From: Prochlorococcus sp. AG-347-K20
Lineage (GTDB): Bacteria > Cyanobacteriota > Cyanobacteriia > PCC-6307 > Cyanobiaceae
DNA length: 64,000 bases
Assembly (NCBI GenBank): GCA_003281315.1
Contig: QCCH01000003.1
Span: 114,013-178,012, forward strand
Direction of reading: 5' to 3'
Shown: piece by piece, positions 38,353 to 47,451 of the stretch
How the letters are laid out: every line of letters starts with the position of its first letter
How positions within the stretch are numbered: position 1 is the first letter of the stretch
Notes under the pieces: model-generated
What the model was told of the DNA's origin: nothing
The model's input: only the letters and a program-made list of their open reading frames with translations
The model's database searches: none
Translations under genes and position numbers: made by a program

Positions 38353-40149
38353 ATGAGAAACAAAATTTGCAAAGAACTCAATAATACAGATATTGGTAAA
38401 TTAGTTAATTTATGCGGATGGGTAGATAGAAGAAGAGATCATGGTGGTGTAATTTTTATTGATTTAAGAGACCATAGTGGATTTCTACAAATAACAATTA
38501 ACCCCGATGATGGTGTAGATCTATTTAAACAGGCAGAAACTCTAAGAAATGAAACAGTAATAATGGTTAGCGGAATTATTAATGAAAGGCCCAAAGATTC
38601 CATAAATACAAATTTAAGTACTGGAGAGTTGGAGCTTAAGGTTAAAGATTTGCAAGTTCTCAACCAAATTAAAAACAATTTACCTTTTCCAGTGTCTATA
38701 CATGATTATGAAAATACAAAAGAGGAACTCAGATTAAAATATAGATACCTTGATTTAAGAAGGGGAAAATTACTAGAAAATTTAAAAACAAGACATAAGA
38801 TTATTAAAGTTGCTAGAGAATTTCTTGATAATTTTGGATTTACAGAAGTAGAGACCCCATTGCTTACAAAGTCAACTCCTGAAGGCGCTCGCGATTTTCT
38901 TGTTCCTGCACGTCTTTCAAATGGAGAATTTTTTGCCTTACCTCAATCCCCACAACTATTTAAACAACTTTTAATGGTTGGGGGCTTAGATAAGTATTAT
39001 CAAATCGCAAAATGTTTCCGTGATGAAGACTTAAGGGCAGATAGACAGCCAGAGTTTACTCAATTAGATATTGAGATGAGCTTTATTAGTGAAGAAGAAA
39101 TAATTTCTTTTAATGAAAGTCTCATAAAAAAAATATGGAAAGAAGTGTTAAATATTAATTTTAATAATGCTTTTCCAAGAATGTCATGGCAGGCAGCAAT
39201 GGATAATTACGGCACTGATAGACCAGATACTAGATATCAAATGTTATTAAAAGATTTAGGAGGAGTATTAGGTGATATTGGATTTAATATTTTCACCAAG
39301 GCAATTAAGTCTGGAGGTTGTATAAAATCCATAACAGTCAAAGGAGGCAATTCAAGTATTAGCAACGTAAGAATTAAACCAGGAGGTGACATCTTTCAAG
39401 TAGCTCAAGATGCAGGAGCTGGTGGTTTGGCCTTTATAAGGGTCAAAGGAGATGAGCTTGAGACTATTGGGGCAATTAAAAATAATTTAAGTGAAGACCA
39501 TATAGCTAATATTTTAAAAATCACAGAAGCAAAAGATGGAGACTTAATCCTCTTAGGAGCTGGAGATAAACAAATTGTCAATCAGTCATTAGATAGGGTT
39601 AGACAATATATAGCAAAAGACTTAAATCTTATTGATAAAAGTAAATGGAATTTCTTATGGGTAACTGACTTCCCGATGTTTGAGAGAAATGAAGATGAAA
39701 ATAGATATGAAGCTTTACATCATCCTTTTTGTTCTCCAAAAAATATAAAATCTAAAGATTCTGAAAACTTGAAAAAAGAAATTGAGAGCTCTACAGCAAA
39801 TGCTTATGACTTAGTTCTCAATGGATTGGAGTTAGGAGGTGGTTCTTTACGTATTCATGAAGCGAACTTACAAAAAGAGGTTCTGAAAACGGTTGGACTT
39901 ACTGACAAAGAGATTGATGAAAAATTTGGATTTTTAATAGAAGCCTTAGAAATGGGTGCTCCTCCTCATGGTGGAATAGCGTTTGGATTGGATCGTATTA
40001 CCATGCTGATCCTTGGTGCAGATTCAATCAGAGAAACCATTGCTTTTCCAAAAAATCAACAAGCAAAATGTCTTCTCACAAATGCACCTTCAAATGTCTC
40101 TGAATCACAATTAAAAGAATTAGATATTGAAATAACAATTGATGAATAA
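38353..40149 (+). CDS. aspS: Aspartyl-tRNA synthetase
   Basis: Class IIb synthetase of 598 residues: an OB-fold anticodon domain ([10 protein letters not shown] near residue 23), motif 2 in [14 protein letters not shown], the bacterial GAD insertion, and motif 3 in [10 protein letters not shown] near the C-terminus. Residue 30 is His (RRRDHGG), the state known from non-discriminating AspRS enzymes, which also charge tRNA-Asn; in E. coli the equivalent is Leu. The real specificity must be tested. Confidence 0.96.
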   Translation: MRNKICKELNNTDIGKLVNLCGWVDRRRDHGGVIFIDLRDHSGFLQITINPDDGVDLFKQAETLRNETVIMVSGIINERPKDSINTNLSTGELELKVKDLQVLNQIKNNLPFPVSIHDYENTKEELRLKYRYLDLRRGKLLENLKTRHKIIKVAREFLDNFGFTEVETPLLTKSTPEGARDFLVPARLSNGEFFALPQSPQLFKQLLMVGGLDKYYQIAKCFRDEDLRADRQPEFTQLDIEMSFISEEEIISFNESLIKKIWKEVLNINFNNAFPRMSWQAAMDNYGTDRPDTRYQMLLKDLGGVLGDIGFNIFTKAIKSGGCIKSITVKGGNSSISNVRIKPGGDIFQVAQDAGAGGLAFIRVKGDELETIGAIKNNLSEDHIANILKITEAKDGDLILLGAGDKQIVNQSLDRVRQYIAKDLNLIDKSKWNFLWVTDFPMFERNEDENRYEALHHPFCSPKNIKSKDSENLKKEIESSTANAYDLVLNGLELGGGSLRIHEANLQKEVLKTVGLTDKEIDEKFGFLIEALEMGAPPHGGIAFGLDRITMLILGADSIRETIAFPKNQQAKCLLTNAPSNVSESQLKELDIEITIDE

Positions 40150-40224
40150 GAATATATATGGATGTTCTAAAAATTTTTTGTTTAAATAAAATATAAGGAG
40201 GCTGTGCTTAATTAAAAATATTTA

Positions 40225-41835
40225 ATGTCAAAATTTGTATTTGTCACCGGAGGAGTAGTTTCTAGCATTGGTAAAGGAATTGTAGCTGCAAGCTTAGGAA
40301 GATTATTAAAGTCTAGAGGATATAGTGTTTCAATATTAAAACTAGATCCATATCTAAATGTTGATCCAGGAACAATGAGCCCTTTCCAACATGGAGAAGT
40401 ATTTGTAACCGAAGATGGGGCTGAAACAGATCTAGATTTAGGTCACTATGAAAGATTTACTGATACTGCAATGACTAGGTTAAATAGTGTGACTACGGGA
40501 TCTATCTATCAAGCAGTTATCAATAAAGAAAGAAGAGGTAGTTATGACGGTGGAACTGTGCAAGTAATACCTCACATAACGAGAGAAATAAGAGAAAGAA
40601 TTCATAGAGTAGCCGCCAACAGTAATGCAGATATTATAATTACTGAAATTGGTGGAACAGTTGGTGATATTGAATCTCTACCTTTTTTAGAGGCAATAAG
40701 AGAATTCAAAAATGATGTCAACAGGAACGATGTCGCATACATACACGTAACATTACTTCCTTACATCAAAACCTCTGGCGAAATAAAAACTAAACCAACA
40801 CAACATTCAGTCAAAGAATTAAGATCAATTGGAATTCAGCCAGATTTACTTGTATGCCGAAGTGATAAATCTATCAATGAAGCTCTTAAAAAGAAGCTTA
40901 GTGGTTTTTGCGGTGTCAGTATCAACTCTGTAATTGAAGCTTTAGACGCAGACAGTATTTATTCTGTACCTCTTTCGTTAAAAAAAGAAGGTTTATGCAA
41001 AGAAACCCTGAAGTATTTAGACCTTGAAGATAAAAAATGTGATTTAAAAAATTGGGAGCAACTTATACATAACCTTAGAAATCCTGGAGCTCCAATCAAA
41101 GTTGCTTTAGTAGGTAAATACATTGAACTTGGAGATGCATATTTATCCGTTGTTGAAGCTTTAAGACATGCATGCATTGAACAAAAGGCTTTATTAGATT
41201 TACATTGGGTAAGTGCTGAAATGATAGAAAAAAATTCAGCAGAAACTTACTTAAATAAAGTTGATGCAATTGTGGTTCCCGGGGGATTTGGCAATAGAGG
41301 AGTCAATGGAAAAATTTCGGCTATAAAATTCGCAAGAGAAAATAAAATTCCCTTTTTAGGTTTGTGCCTTGGTATGCAATGTGCAGTTATAGAATGGGCC
41401 AGGAATGTTGCTAATCTTCAAGATGCATCTAGTTCAGAACTAGACCCAAACACTCCCAATCCAGTGATACATTTATTACCAGAACAGGAAGATGTAGTTG
41501 ATTTAGGTGGGACAATGAGACTTGGAGTTTATCCATGTAGATTGACAAAAAATACAACTGGAAAAAACTTATATAATGAGGATGTTATTTATGAGAGACA
41601 TCGACATAGATACGAATTTAATAATTACTACAAACAAAGTTTTTTAGATTCTGGATACAAAATTAGTGGTACATCACCAGATGGCAGATTAGTTGAGTTA
41701 ATTGAGTTAGAAAATCATCCATACTTCTTAGCATGTCAATATCATCCTGAGTTTTTATCACGACCTGGCAAACCACATCCTTTATTTAAAGGTTTAATAA
41801 AAGCCTCTCAAGATAAGTTAACTCAATCAAATTAA
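40225..41835 (+). CDS. pyrG: CTP synthase
   Basis: Makes CTP from UTP with glutamine or ammonia. The protein has 536 residues. N-terminal synthetase: [13 protein letters not shown] (P-loop-like) and the [12 protein letters not shown] signature. C-terminal class I glutamine amidotransferase: nucleophile Cys in GLCLGMQ and the His-Glu pair in YHPEF near the end. A strong Shine-Dalgarno-like AAGGAGG lies at 40195-40201, 23 bases upstream of this ATG, which is too far to serve it in the standard way. Confidence 0.97.
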   Translation: MSKFVFVTGGVVSSIGKGIVAASLGRLLKSRGYSVSILKLDPYLNVDPGTMSPFQHGEVFVTEDGAETDLDLGHYERFTDTAMTRLNSVTTGSIYQAVINKERRGSYDGGTVQVIPHITREIRERIHRVAANSNADIIITEIGGTVGDIESLPFLEAIREFKNDVNRNDVAYIHVTLLPYIKTSGEIKTKPTQHSVKELRSIGIQPDLLVCRSDKSINEALKKKLSGFCGVSINSVIEALDADSIYSVPLSLKKEGLCKETLKYLDLEDKKCDLKNWEQLIHNLRNPGAPIKVALVGKYIELGDAYLSVVEALRHACIEQKALLDLHWVSAEMIEKNSAETYLNKVDAIVVPGGFGNRGVNGKISAIKFARENKIPFLGLCLGMQCAVIEWARNVANLQDASSSELDPNTPNPVIHLLPEQEDVVDLGGTMRLGVYPCRLTKNTTGKNLYNEDVIYERHRHRYEFNNYYKQSFLDSGYKISGTSPDGRLVELIELENHPYFLACQYHPEFLSRPGKPHPLFKGLIKASQDKLTQSN

Positions 41836-41853
41836 TATTCTTTATTTTTTTGA

Positions 41854-42531
41854 ATGAAAATGACAAATTTTTTACCCTTAGTCGAACAATTTCATTCATT
41901 ACAAGGTGAAGGTTATCACGCTGGAAAAAGTGCTTTTTTTGTAAGATTAGCTGGATGTAAAGTTGGATGTTCATGGTGCGATACCAAGAATTCATGGGAC
42001 GAGAAAAAACACCCTTCTATATCAATTGAAAACATAATAGATCGCATAAAAATTGCCAGAGAAAAAGGAGCATCTTTTTGCGTTATTACAGGTGGAGAGC
42101 CTTTACAACATAACTTGGATAATTTTTGCAAAGCCATAAAAGAAATGACGATGGGAGAAAAACAAAAGCCAATGAAGATTCATATTGAGACAAGTGGAGT
42201 TAATTCGATATCAGGAAGCTATGACTGGATTACTTTATCTCCTAAAAGACACTCACCTCCAAAAAATTATTTTTTAAAAAACTGTAATGAAATCAAAATA
42301 ATCATAAATGAAATAGAAGATATTGAATTTGCTATTCAAATAAAAAAAGAGACTTTAAAACAATATCAACCCTCTAAAAGCGAAGATGGCTTAAAAAAAG
42401 AAGATAAAATTTTTTATTTACAACCAGCATGGAACAATGCGAATGGGTTTTCTCTTGCTATTGATTTCGTAAAAAATAATCCAGATTGGAAATTGAGCCT
42501 TCAAACTCATAAATACTTAAAAATTAATTGA
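41854..42531 (+). CDS. queE: 7-carboxy-7-deazaguanine synthase
   Basis: Radical-SAM enzyme making CDG on the way to preQ0 and queuosine. The protein has 225 residues with the family's N-terminal FHSLQGEG and the cluster motif CKVGCSWC (Cys35, Cys39, Cys42), plus TGGEPL for SAM binding. Followed six bases later by queC, the next enzyme of the same pathway, which secures the assignment. Confidence 0.95.
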   Translation: MKMTNFLPLVEQFHSLQGEGYHAGKSAFFVRLAGCKVGCSWCDTKNSWDEKKHPSISIENIIDRIKIAREKGASFCVITGGEPLQHNLDNFCKAIKEMTMGEKQKPMKIHIETSGVNSISGSYDWITLSPKRHSPPKNYFLKNCNEIKIIINEIEDIEFAIQIKKETLKQYQPSKSEDGLKKEDKIFYLQPAWNNANGFSLAIDFVKNNPDWKLSLQTHKYLKIN

Positions 42532-42537
42532 AATCAT

Positions 42538-43212
42538 ATGACTCTTAAAAATAAATCGATAGTAGTTTTATTATCTGGAGGTTTAGATTCTTCTACAGTT
42601 ACTGGTATCGCAAAAAAATTCGAAGCTAAAATTTTTGGCCTTTCATTTGACTATGGTCAACGTCATAAAAAAGAATTAAATTCTGCATCAATAATTGCAA
42701 AACACTTTGATATCGAAGAATTTAAAATCATTAAGCTTGACTTATCTTTATGGGGAGGATCTTCATTAACTGATACTCAAAAAAATATTCCGCAAGAAGG
42801 ATTACAAACTAATAAAATTCCTAATACTTATGTTCCTGGGAGAAATACTATATTTATTTCCGTTGCACTAAGTTATGCCGAAGCAATAGATGCTGATTTT
42901 ATAGGATTAGGGGTTAATGCACTGGATTATTCTGGTTATCCAGATTGCAGACCTGACTACATTAAAAAATTTCAAGAATTAGCAGATTTAGCCAATAAAA
43001 GAGGAAGAGAAAATAATCCAATAAAACTTTGGACGCCACTATTAGATTTAAATAAAGAGGAAATTATTAAATTAGCTTTTACTAATAATGTGCCTATAGA
43101 TAAAACGTGGAGTTGTTATTCGGGTAATTCAAAACCATGCGGAAAGTGTGATAGCTGCAGAATTAGAAATGCAGCTTATGAAAGATGGCTTAATAACAAT
43201 AATATAAAATGA
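42538..43212 (+). CDS. queC: 7-cyano-7-deazaguanine synthase
   Basis: ATP-dependent conversion of CDG to preQ0. The protein has 224 residues with the PP-loop SGGLDS at 13-18 and a C-terminal zinc site of Cys193, Cys201, Cys204 and Cys207. It is paired with queE and overlaps pabB by four bases (43209-43212, ATGA). Confidence 0.96.
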   Translation: MTLKNKSIVVLLSGGLDSSTVTGIAKKFEAKIFGLSFDYGQRHKKELNSASIIAKHFDIEEFKIIKLDLSLWGGSSLTDTQKNIPQEGLQTNKIPNTYVPGRNTIFISVALSYAEAIDADFIGLGVNALDYSGYPDCRPDYIKKFQELADLANKRGRENNPIKLWTPLLDLNKEEIIKLAFTNNVPIDKTWSCYSGNSKPCGKCDSCRIRNAAYERWLNNNNIK

Positions 43213-44525
43213 AAATAAAAAAAATAATTCTAGAAAAATGGATAGATCCAGCACTGATTACGCATGATCTAACAAAAAAATTCGGAGATAAAGGATTAGC
43301 TTGGCTAGACAGTGATGGCAAAGAAAATGGGGAATGGTCAATCATAGGAATTAAACCAAAAAAAATAATCCAATCAAGAGATATCAATAACTTAGAGAAA
43401 ACTAATAATCCATTTAATAATCTAAAAAATATTGAAAAAGGATTTTGGATCGGATGGTTAAGTTATGAAGCTGGAGTTTACATAGAACCAAAAAACCCAT
43501 GGAGAAAATCTAATATGGCGACTTTATGGATTGGATCGTATGATCCAATCATTAAATGTAACCTAATAAAAAAAGAAATAATTATCGAAGGAACAAACTC
43601 ATCTGAACTGCTGAATTATAAAAACATAATCAACAATATAAAAAATATTGAAGAAGAAAATATTATTAAAACAAATTTGAATTTTGATTTTTCAAAAATA
43701 AATTTGGACGAAATGGCTGAAAAATTTCAGAAAAATATTTTAAAATTGAAAAAATTAATTTCCCTAGGGGATATATTTCAAGCAAACCTAACAACTAAAT
43801 GCGAAATTGAATCTTCCAAAAACTATAATCCTCTAGATATTTATTTGAAAATAAGAAGGAAATTAAGAGCTCCCTTTGGAGGAATAATAATTAATAATGA
43901 TAATTATAAAGAGGCTGTATTATCTACCTCGCCAGAAAGATTTATAAAAATAGATAATAAAAATTTTGTAGAATCAAGACCTATCAAAGGAACTAGATCC
44001 AGAGATAAAGATTTAAATCAAGACGCACTTAATGCTATCGATTTAATAACGAACGAAAAAGATAGAGCCGAAAATATTATGATTGTTGACCTAATAAGAA
44101 ATGATTTAAGTAAAGTTTGCGAAACAGGAAGTATTATGGTGCCAGAAATATTAAAACTTGAAAGTTTCTTAAAAGTTCATCATCTAACTTCAGTAATCAG
44201 AGGCAAATTAAAAAAAGACAAGAACTGGATAGATTTACTAAAAGCTTGTTGGCCTGGGGGCTCTATAACTGGAGCACCTAAATTAAGATCATGCCAGAGA
44301 CTTTTTGAATTAGAAGAATGTGAACGCGGACCATACTGTGGCTCATTTTTGAAGCTTGATTGGAATGGAGAGTTTGACAGCAATATACTAATAAGATCAT
44401 TTTTAATTAAAGACAATAAAATCAATATATATGCTGGTTGCGGAATAGTTATTGACTCAAACCCTGAAGAGGAAACTGATGAACTAAAGTGGAAACTTTT
44501 ACCATTAATTGATTCACTAAAATGA
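43209..44525 (+). CDS. pabB: Aminodeoxychorismate synthase, component I
   Basis: Converts chorismate and ammonia to 4-amino-4-deoxychorismate for folate. The 438-residue protein belongs to the chorismate-utilising family. The PIKGTR motif with Lys260 marks PabB; TrpE has Ala at this place. The conserved PGGSITGAPK and GCGIVIDSNPEEE motifs follow. No glutaminase domain is fused, and no pabA lies next to it. Overlaps queC at its start and pabC at its end by four bases each. Confidence 0.92.
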   Translation: MKIKKIILEKWIDPALITHDLTKKFGDKGLAWLDSDGKENGEWSIIGIKPKKIIQSRDINNLEKTNNPFNNLKNIEKGFWIGWLSYEAGVYIEPKNPWRKSNMATLWIGSYDPIIKCNLIKKEIIIEGTNSSELLNYKNIINNIKNIEEENIIKTNLNFDFSKINLDEMAEKFQKNILKLKKLISLGDIFQANLTTKCEIESSKNYNPLDIYLKIRRKLRAPFGGIIINNDNYKEAVLSTSPERFIKIDNKNFVESRPIKGTRSRDKDLNQDALNAIDLITNEKDRAENIMIVDLIRNDLSKVCETGSIMVPEILKLESFLKVHHLTSVIRGKLKKDKNWIDLLKACWPGGSITGAPKLRSCQRLFELEECERGPYCGSFLKLDWNGEFDSNILIRSFLIKDNKINIYAGCGIVIDSNPEEETDELKWKLLPLIDSLK

Positions 44526-45349
44526 TTGAAACATTAGGCTGGCACAAGGATCAATGGTTGGATATTGATAGAATATTTATTACTGCTAATAATAGAGGAT
44601 TAAAATTTGCTGATGGTATATTTGAAACCATCTTGATAAAAGAAAAAAAACCTATTTTTTTTGATGAACATCTGAAAAGATTAGAAAAAAGTAGCAAGAT
44701 TTTAAATATTAATCTCAAAATAAATAAATTAACTTTGAGACAAATTATTCACGATGGAATTAAAAAGTTATCGCTTAAAAATGATCAATTTGCTTCAGTA
44801 AGAATAAACTATAGTCGAGGAACTAATGAAGGTCGAACACTAACAATTGATAGCACTTCAAAGACAAAAGATTTTGATAATTTATGGCTTGAGTTCTATA
44901 GAATCAAACCAAATTTTGATCCGATAAGCGTTTGCATTAGTCAAACGGAAAAAATTAATGAATTCAGTCTTATAAGTAAATGCAAAACATTTTCATATAA
45001 TCAGGCAATACAAGTTTTGAAAGAAGCTAATGAAAAATCATTTGATGATTCTATCCTTTTGAATACATCAGGTGAACTTTGTTGTGGAAGTACATTTAAT
45101 CTTCTAATTAAAAGAAATAATCAATGGATAACTCCTAGAAAAGAGAGCGGCTGTTTGGAGGGGATTATGGTTTCTGAAGCTTTAAAATTGAAAATTGTAA
45201 AAGAAGAATTAATTTCTCCAGAATTTCAAAATGATGACATAATAGTTGCAATTAATAGCTTATCTTGCAGACAAATTAATCAAGTTAATAATTTAAAGCT
45301 TAAACCTAAATTCGATCCAATTTACTTTTGGGATTTATTATATAGTTGA
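44522..45349 (+). CDS. pabC: Aminodeoxychorismate lyase (class IV PLP enzyme)
   Basis: Completes p-aminobenzoate synthesis. The protein has 275 residues of the class IV aminotransferase fold, with GLKFADGIFETI near residue 27, the probable PLP Lys in SKCKTFSYN, and SGELCCGSTFNL as the phosphate-binding turn. A branched-chain or D-amino-acid transaminase would look similar, but translational coupling to pabB argues for PabC. Its last 28 bases overlap the 3' end of cobA on the other strand. Confidence 0.88.
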   Translation: MIETLGWHKDQWLDIDRIFITANNRGLKFADGIFETILIKEKKPIFFDEHLKRLEKSSKILNINLKINKLTLRQIIHDGIKKLSLKNDQFASVRINYSRGTNEGRTLTIDSTSKTKDFDNLWLEFYRIKPNFDPISVCISQTEKINEFSLISKCKTFSYNQAIQVLKEANEKSFDDSILLNTSGELCCGSTFNLLIKRNNQWITPRKESGCLEGIMVSEALKLKIVKEELISPEFQNDDIIVAINSLSCRQINQVNNLKLKPKFDPIYFWDLLYS

Positions 45350-46143
45350 ACTTTATTAATATCTGGTAAATATACATCAGATACTTTAGTTATATTGTTA
45401 TTAACCTTAAATTCAACAATTTTTCCAATAATGATAATTGATGGAGCTAAGAATTCTTTATCTTTGATTTTATCTGGAAGATTATCTAATTTCTCTATCA
45501 AACATTTTTGATTTTTTAAAGTAGCTTCTTGAATAACAGCGCATTTAGTACTCTTATCTAAACCACCTAGAATTAATTCTTCCACAATAAATTCGATATT
45601 TTTTATACCCATAAAAATTACTAAGCTATCTGATGATTTAGCTAAATCTCTCCAATTTACTGTCTTTTTTTCCTTATCTACACGCTCATGTCCTGTAACA
45701 AAAGTTACGGAACTCGCAGCATCTCTATGGGTTAGTGGAATACCAAAATATGTGGGGGCAGCTATCCCAGAAGTAATACCAGGAACGATTTCAACTGAAA
45801 TTCCATTTTTTTCTAAAATCGATACCTCTTCACCACCTCTAGAAAAAACGAATGGATCTCCCCCTTTAAGCCTTACAACATTTTTGCCTTCTTTTGCTAA
45901 TTTCAAAATAAGATCATTAGTCTCAGCCTGAGGTACAGAACACTTCCCAGCTCTTTTGCCTACATGGAAAATTTCTGTATTTTTTCCTGCCTCTTTTGTT
46001 ATTTCATCCGGTATTAAAGCATCATGAACTAATGCATCACAATTTTTTATTAGGCGTAAAGCTTTAAGAGTCAAAAGCTCAGGGTCACCAGGACCTGCTC
46101 CAACTAAATAAACAATCCCGGGCACAATAATCTCCATTAACAA
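45322..46143 (-). CDS. cobA: Uroporphyrinogen-III C-methyltransferase
   Basis: SAM-dependent double methylation of uroporphyrinogen III to precorrin-2, for siroheme (nitrite and sulfite reductase) and cobalamin. The protein has 273 residues with YLVGAGPGDPELLTLKALR at the N-terminus, VRLKGGDPFVFSRGGEE, VPGITSG and PLTHRD, the four classic SUMT blocks. No fused CysG domain. Divergent from the MFS gene over about 25 bases and convergent with pabC. Confidence 0.95.
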   Translation of the reverse strand: MLMEIIVPGIVYLVGAGPGDPELLTLKALRLIKNCDALVHDALIPDEITKEAGKNTEIFHVGKRAGKCSVPQAETNDLILKLAKEGKNVVRLKGGDPFVFSRGGEEVSILEKNGISVEIVPGITSGIAAPTYFGIPLTHRDAASSVTFVTGHERVDKEKKTVNWRDLAKSSDSLVIFMGIKNIEFIVEELILGGLDKSTKCAVIQEATLKNQKCLIEKLDNLPDKIKDKEFLAPSIIIIGKIVEFKVNNNITKVSDVYLPDINKVQLYNKSQK

Positions 46144-46167
46144 GTATGGTAGTAAAAGTTAATCGCA

Positions 46168-47451
46168 ATGAAGGTAAATATTGTGAAAGAAAGTTTATTA
46201 AAACCAAATAAAAAATTGACTCTCCTTAGTGCGTTTATTACTCTTTTAAATGATCGTTTAAGTGAAAGTATACTTCTACCCATATTACCCTCTTTTGTTT
46301 TACTTTTTGACTCTAAAGCAAGTACATATGGTTTATTGTCATGTACTTACCAATTAGCTCAATTTACAGCTTCTCCTTTTATAGGACTTATGAGTGATAG
46401 ATATGGAAGAAGACCTATCACTCTTTTTTGTATTACTGGTTCAGTAATAGGAATATCAATATTATCTTTTACAGTTCTTTTTAATTGGTCAAATTCAATA
46501 GCCACTATCCCGTTATTTTTATTATTTTTAGCGAGACTTATTGACGGTTTAAGTGGGGGTACTGCAGCTACTGCAACAACAATTCTTGCAGATATTTCAA
46601 GCCCTGAAAAAAGAGCAAAAACATTTGGTCTTATTGGTGTAGCTTTTGGTTTAAGTTTTTTCTTAGGTAATATTTTTGTTGTAATTTTTGCAAGAAATAC
46701 AAATAATAATTTTATTATTCCAGTTTTGATAGCCTCAATCATTCCAATAATAAATTTTCTCCTTGTATTTTTTTACTTACCAGAAACCAAGCCTAATAGT
46801 GTAATAAATGAATCAAAAACTACTTTAAAAAACCCTTTAAGAGCTCTATTTACAGTTTTCAAAGAAGAAAAGATTAAAAAATTATCATTAGCTTTTTTTA
46901 TTTACTTTATTGCCTTTACTGGATTGACTAATATCCTTATATTTTTCCTCCAAGAATCTTTAAACTGGACGACCAAAGCATCAAGCGGAACTCTTGTTGT
47001 AGTAGGAATCATTGCGATTATCGTTCAGGGAGGATTAATTGGGCCTCTGGTAAAGCAATTTGGAGAAATGCGATTAACACTTATCGGATCAGGATTTATT
47101 CTTGTGGCGTGTGCTCTTTTAATAACTGCTCCAAAAGAAAATGCGACAATTAATATTTATTCAGCTGTTTCATTTTTAGCCGTTGGGGCAGGATTAATTA
47201 CGCCCACCTTAAGAGCACTAATATCAAAGAAATTAGACGTTGATAAACAAGGCTCAATTCTAAGTAACCTTCAGGGCCTGCAGAGTCTTGGAGGGGTTTT
47301 AGGAATTGCAATGGCCGGAAGGGTTTATGATAGTTTTGGTCCTAAATCACCTTTTATAGCTGGTTCCGTTATCTTACTTTTCATGATATACCTTATTGCA
47401 GAGGGTAAAAATAATAATTCTTTTAGCAATCAAAATTCAAAAGTTTCTTAA
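46168..47451 (+). CDS. Major facilitator superfamily transporter
   Basis: A 427-residue membrane protein with about twelve hydrophobic segments in two halves. The loop 2-3 signature GLMSDRYGRRPITL near residue 72 and the loop after helix 4 (LARLIDGLSGGTAA, GALF-type region) are typical of the drug/H+ antiporter group that includes TetA. Substrate cannot be assigned. The stop and the ppk start share one base (TAATG, 47449-47453), so translation of ppk is probably coupled. Confidence 0.9.
   Translation: MKVNIVKESLLKPNKKLTLLSAFITLLNDRLSESILLPILPSFVLLFDSKASTYGLLSCTYQLAQFTASPFIGLMSDRYGRRPITLFCITGSVIGISILSFTVLFNWSNSIATIPLFLLFLARLIDGLSGGTAATATTILADISSPEKRAKTFGLIGVAFGLSFFLGNIFVVIFARNTNNNFIIPVLIASIIPIINFLLVFFYLPETKPNSVINESKTTLKNPLRALFTVFKEEKIKKLSLAFFIYFIAFTGLTNILIFFLQESLNWTTKASSGTLVVVGIIAIIVQGGLIGPLVKQFGEMRLTLIGSGFILVACALLITAPKENATINIYSAVSFLAVGAGLITPTLRALISKKLDVDKQGSILSNLQGLQSLGGVLGIAMAGRVYDSFGPKSPFIAGSVILLFMIYLIAEGKNNNSFSNQNSKVS

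Noticed and set aside
40195..40215. Strong AAGGAGG ribosome site followed by a three-codon frame GTG CTT AAT before pyrG
   Set aside because: The space of two bases between the site and GTG is too short, the mini-frame stops at once, and no leader logic for pyrG fits; I treat it as chance or a relict.
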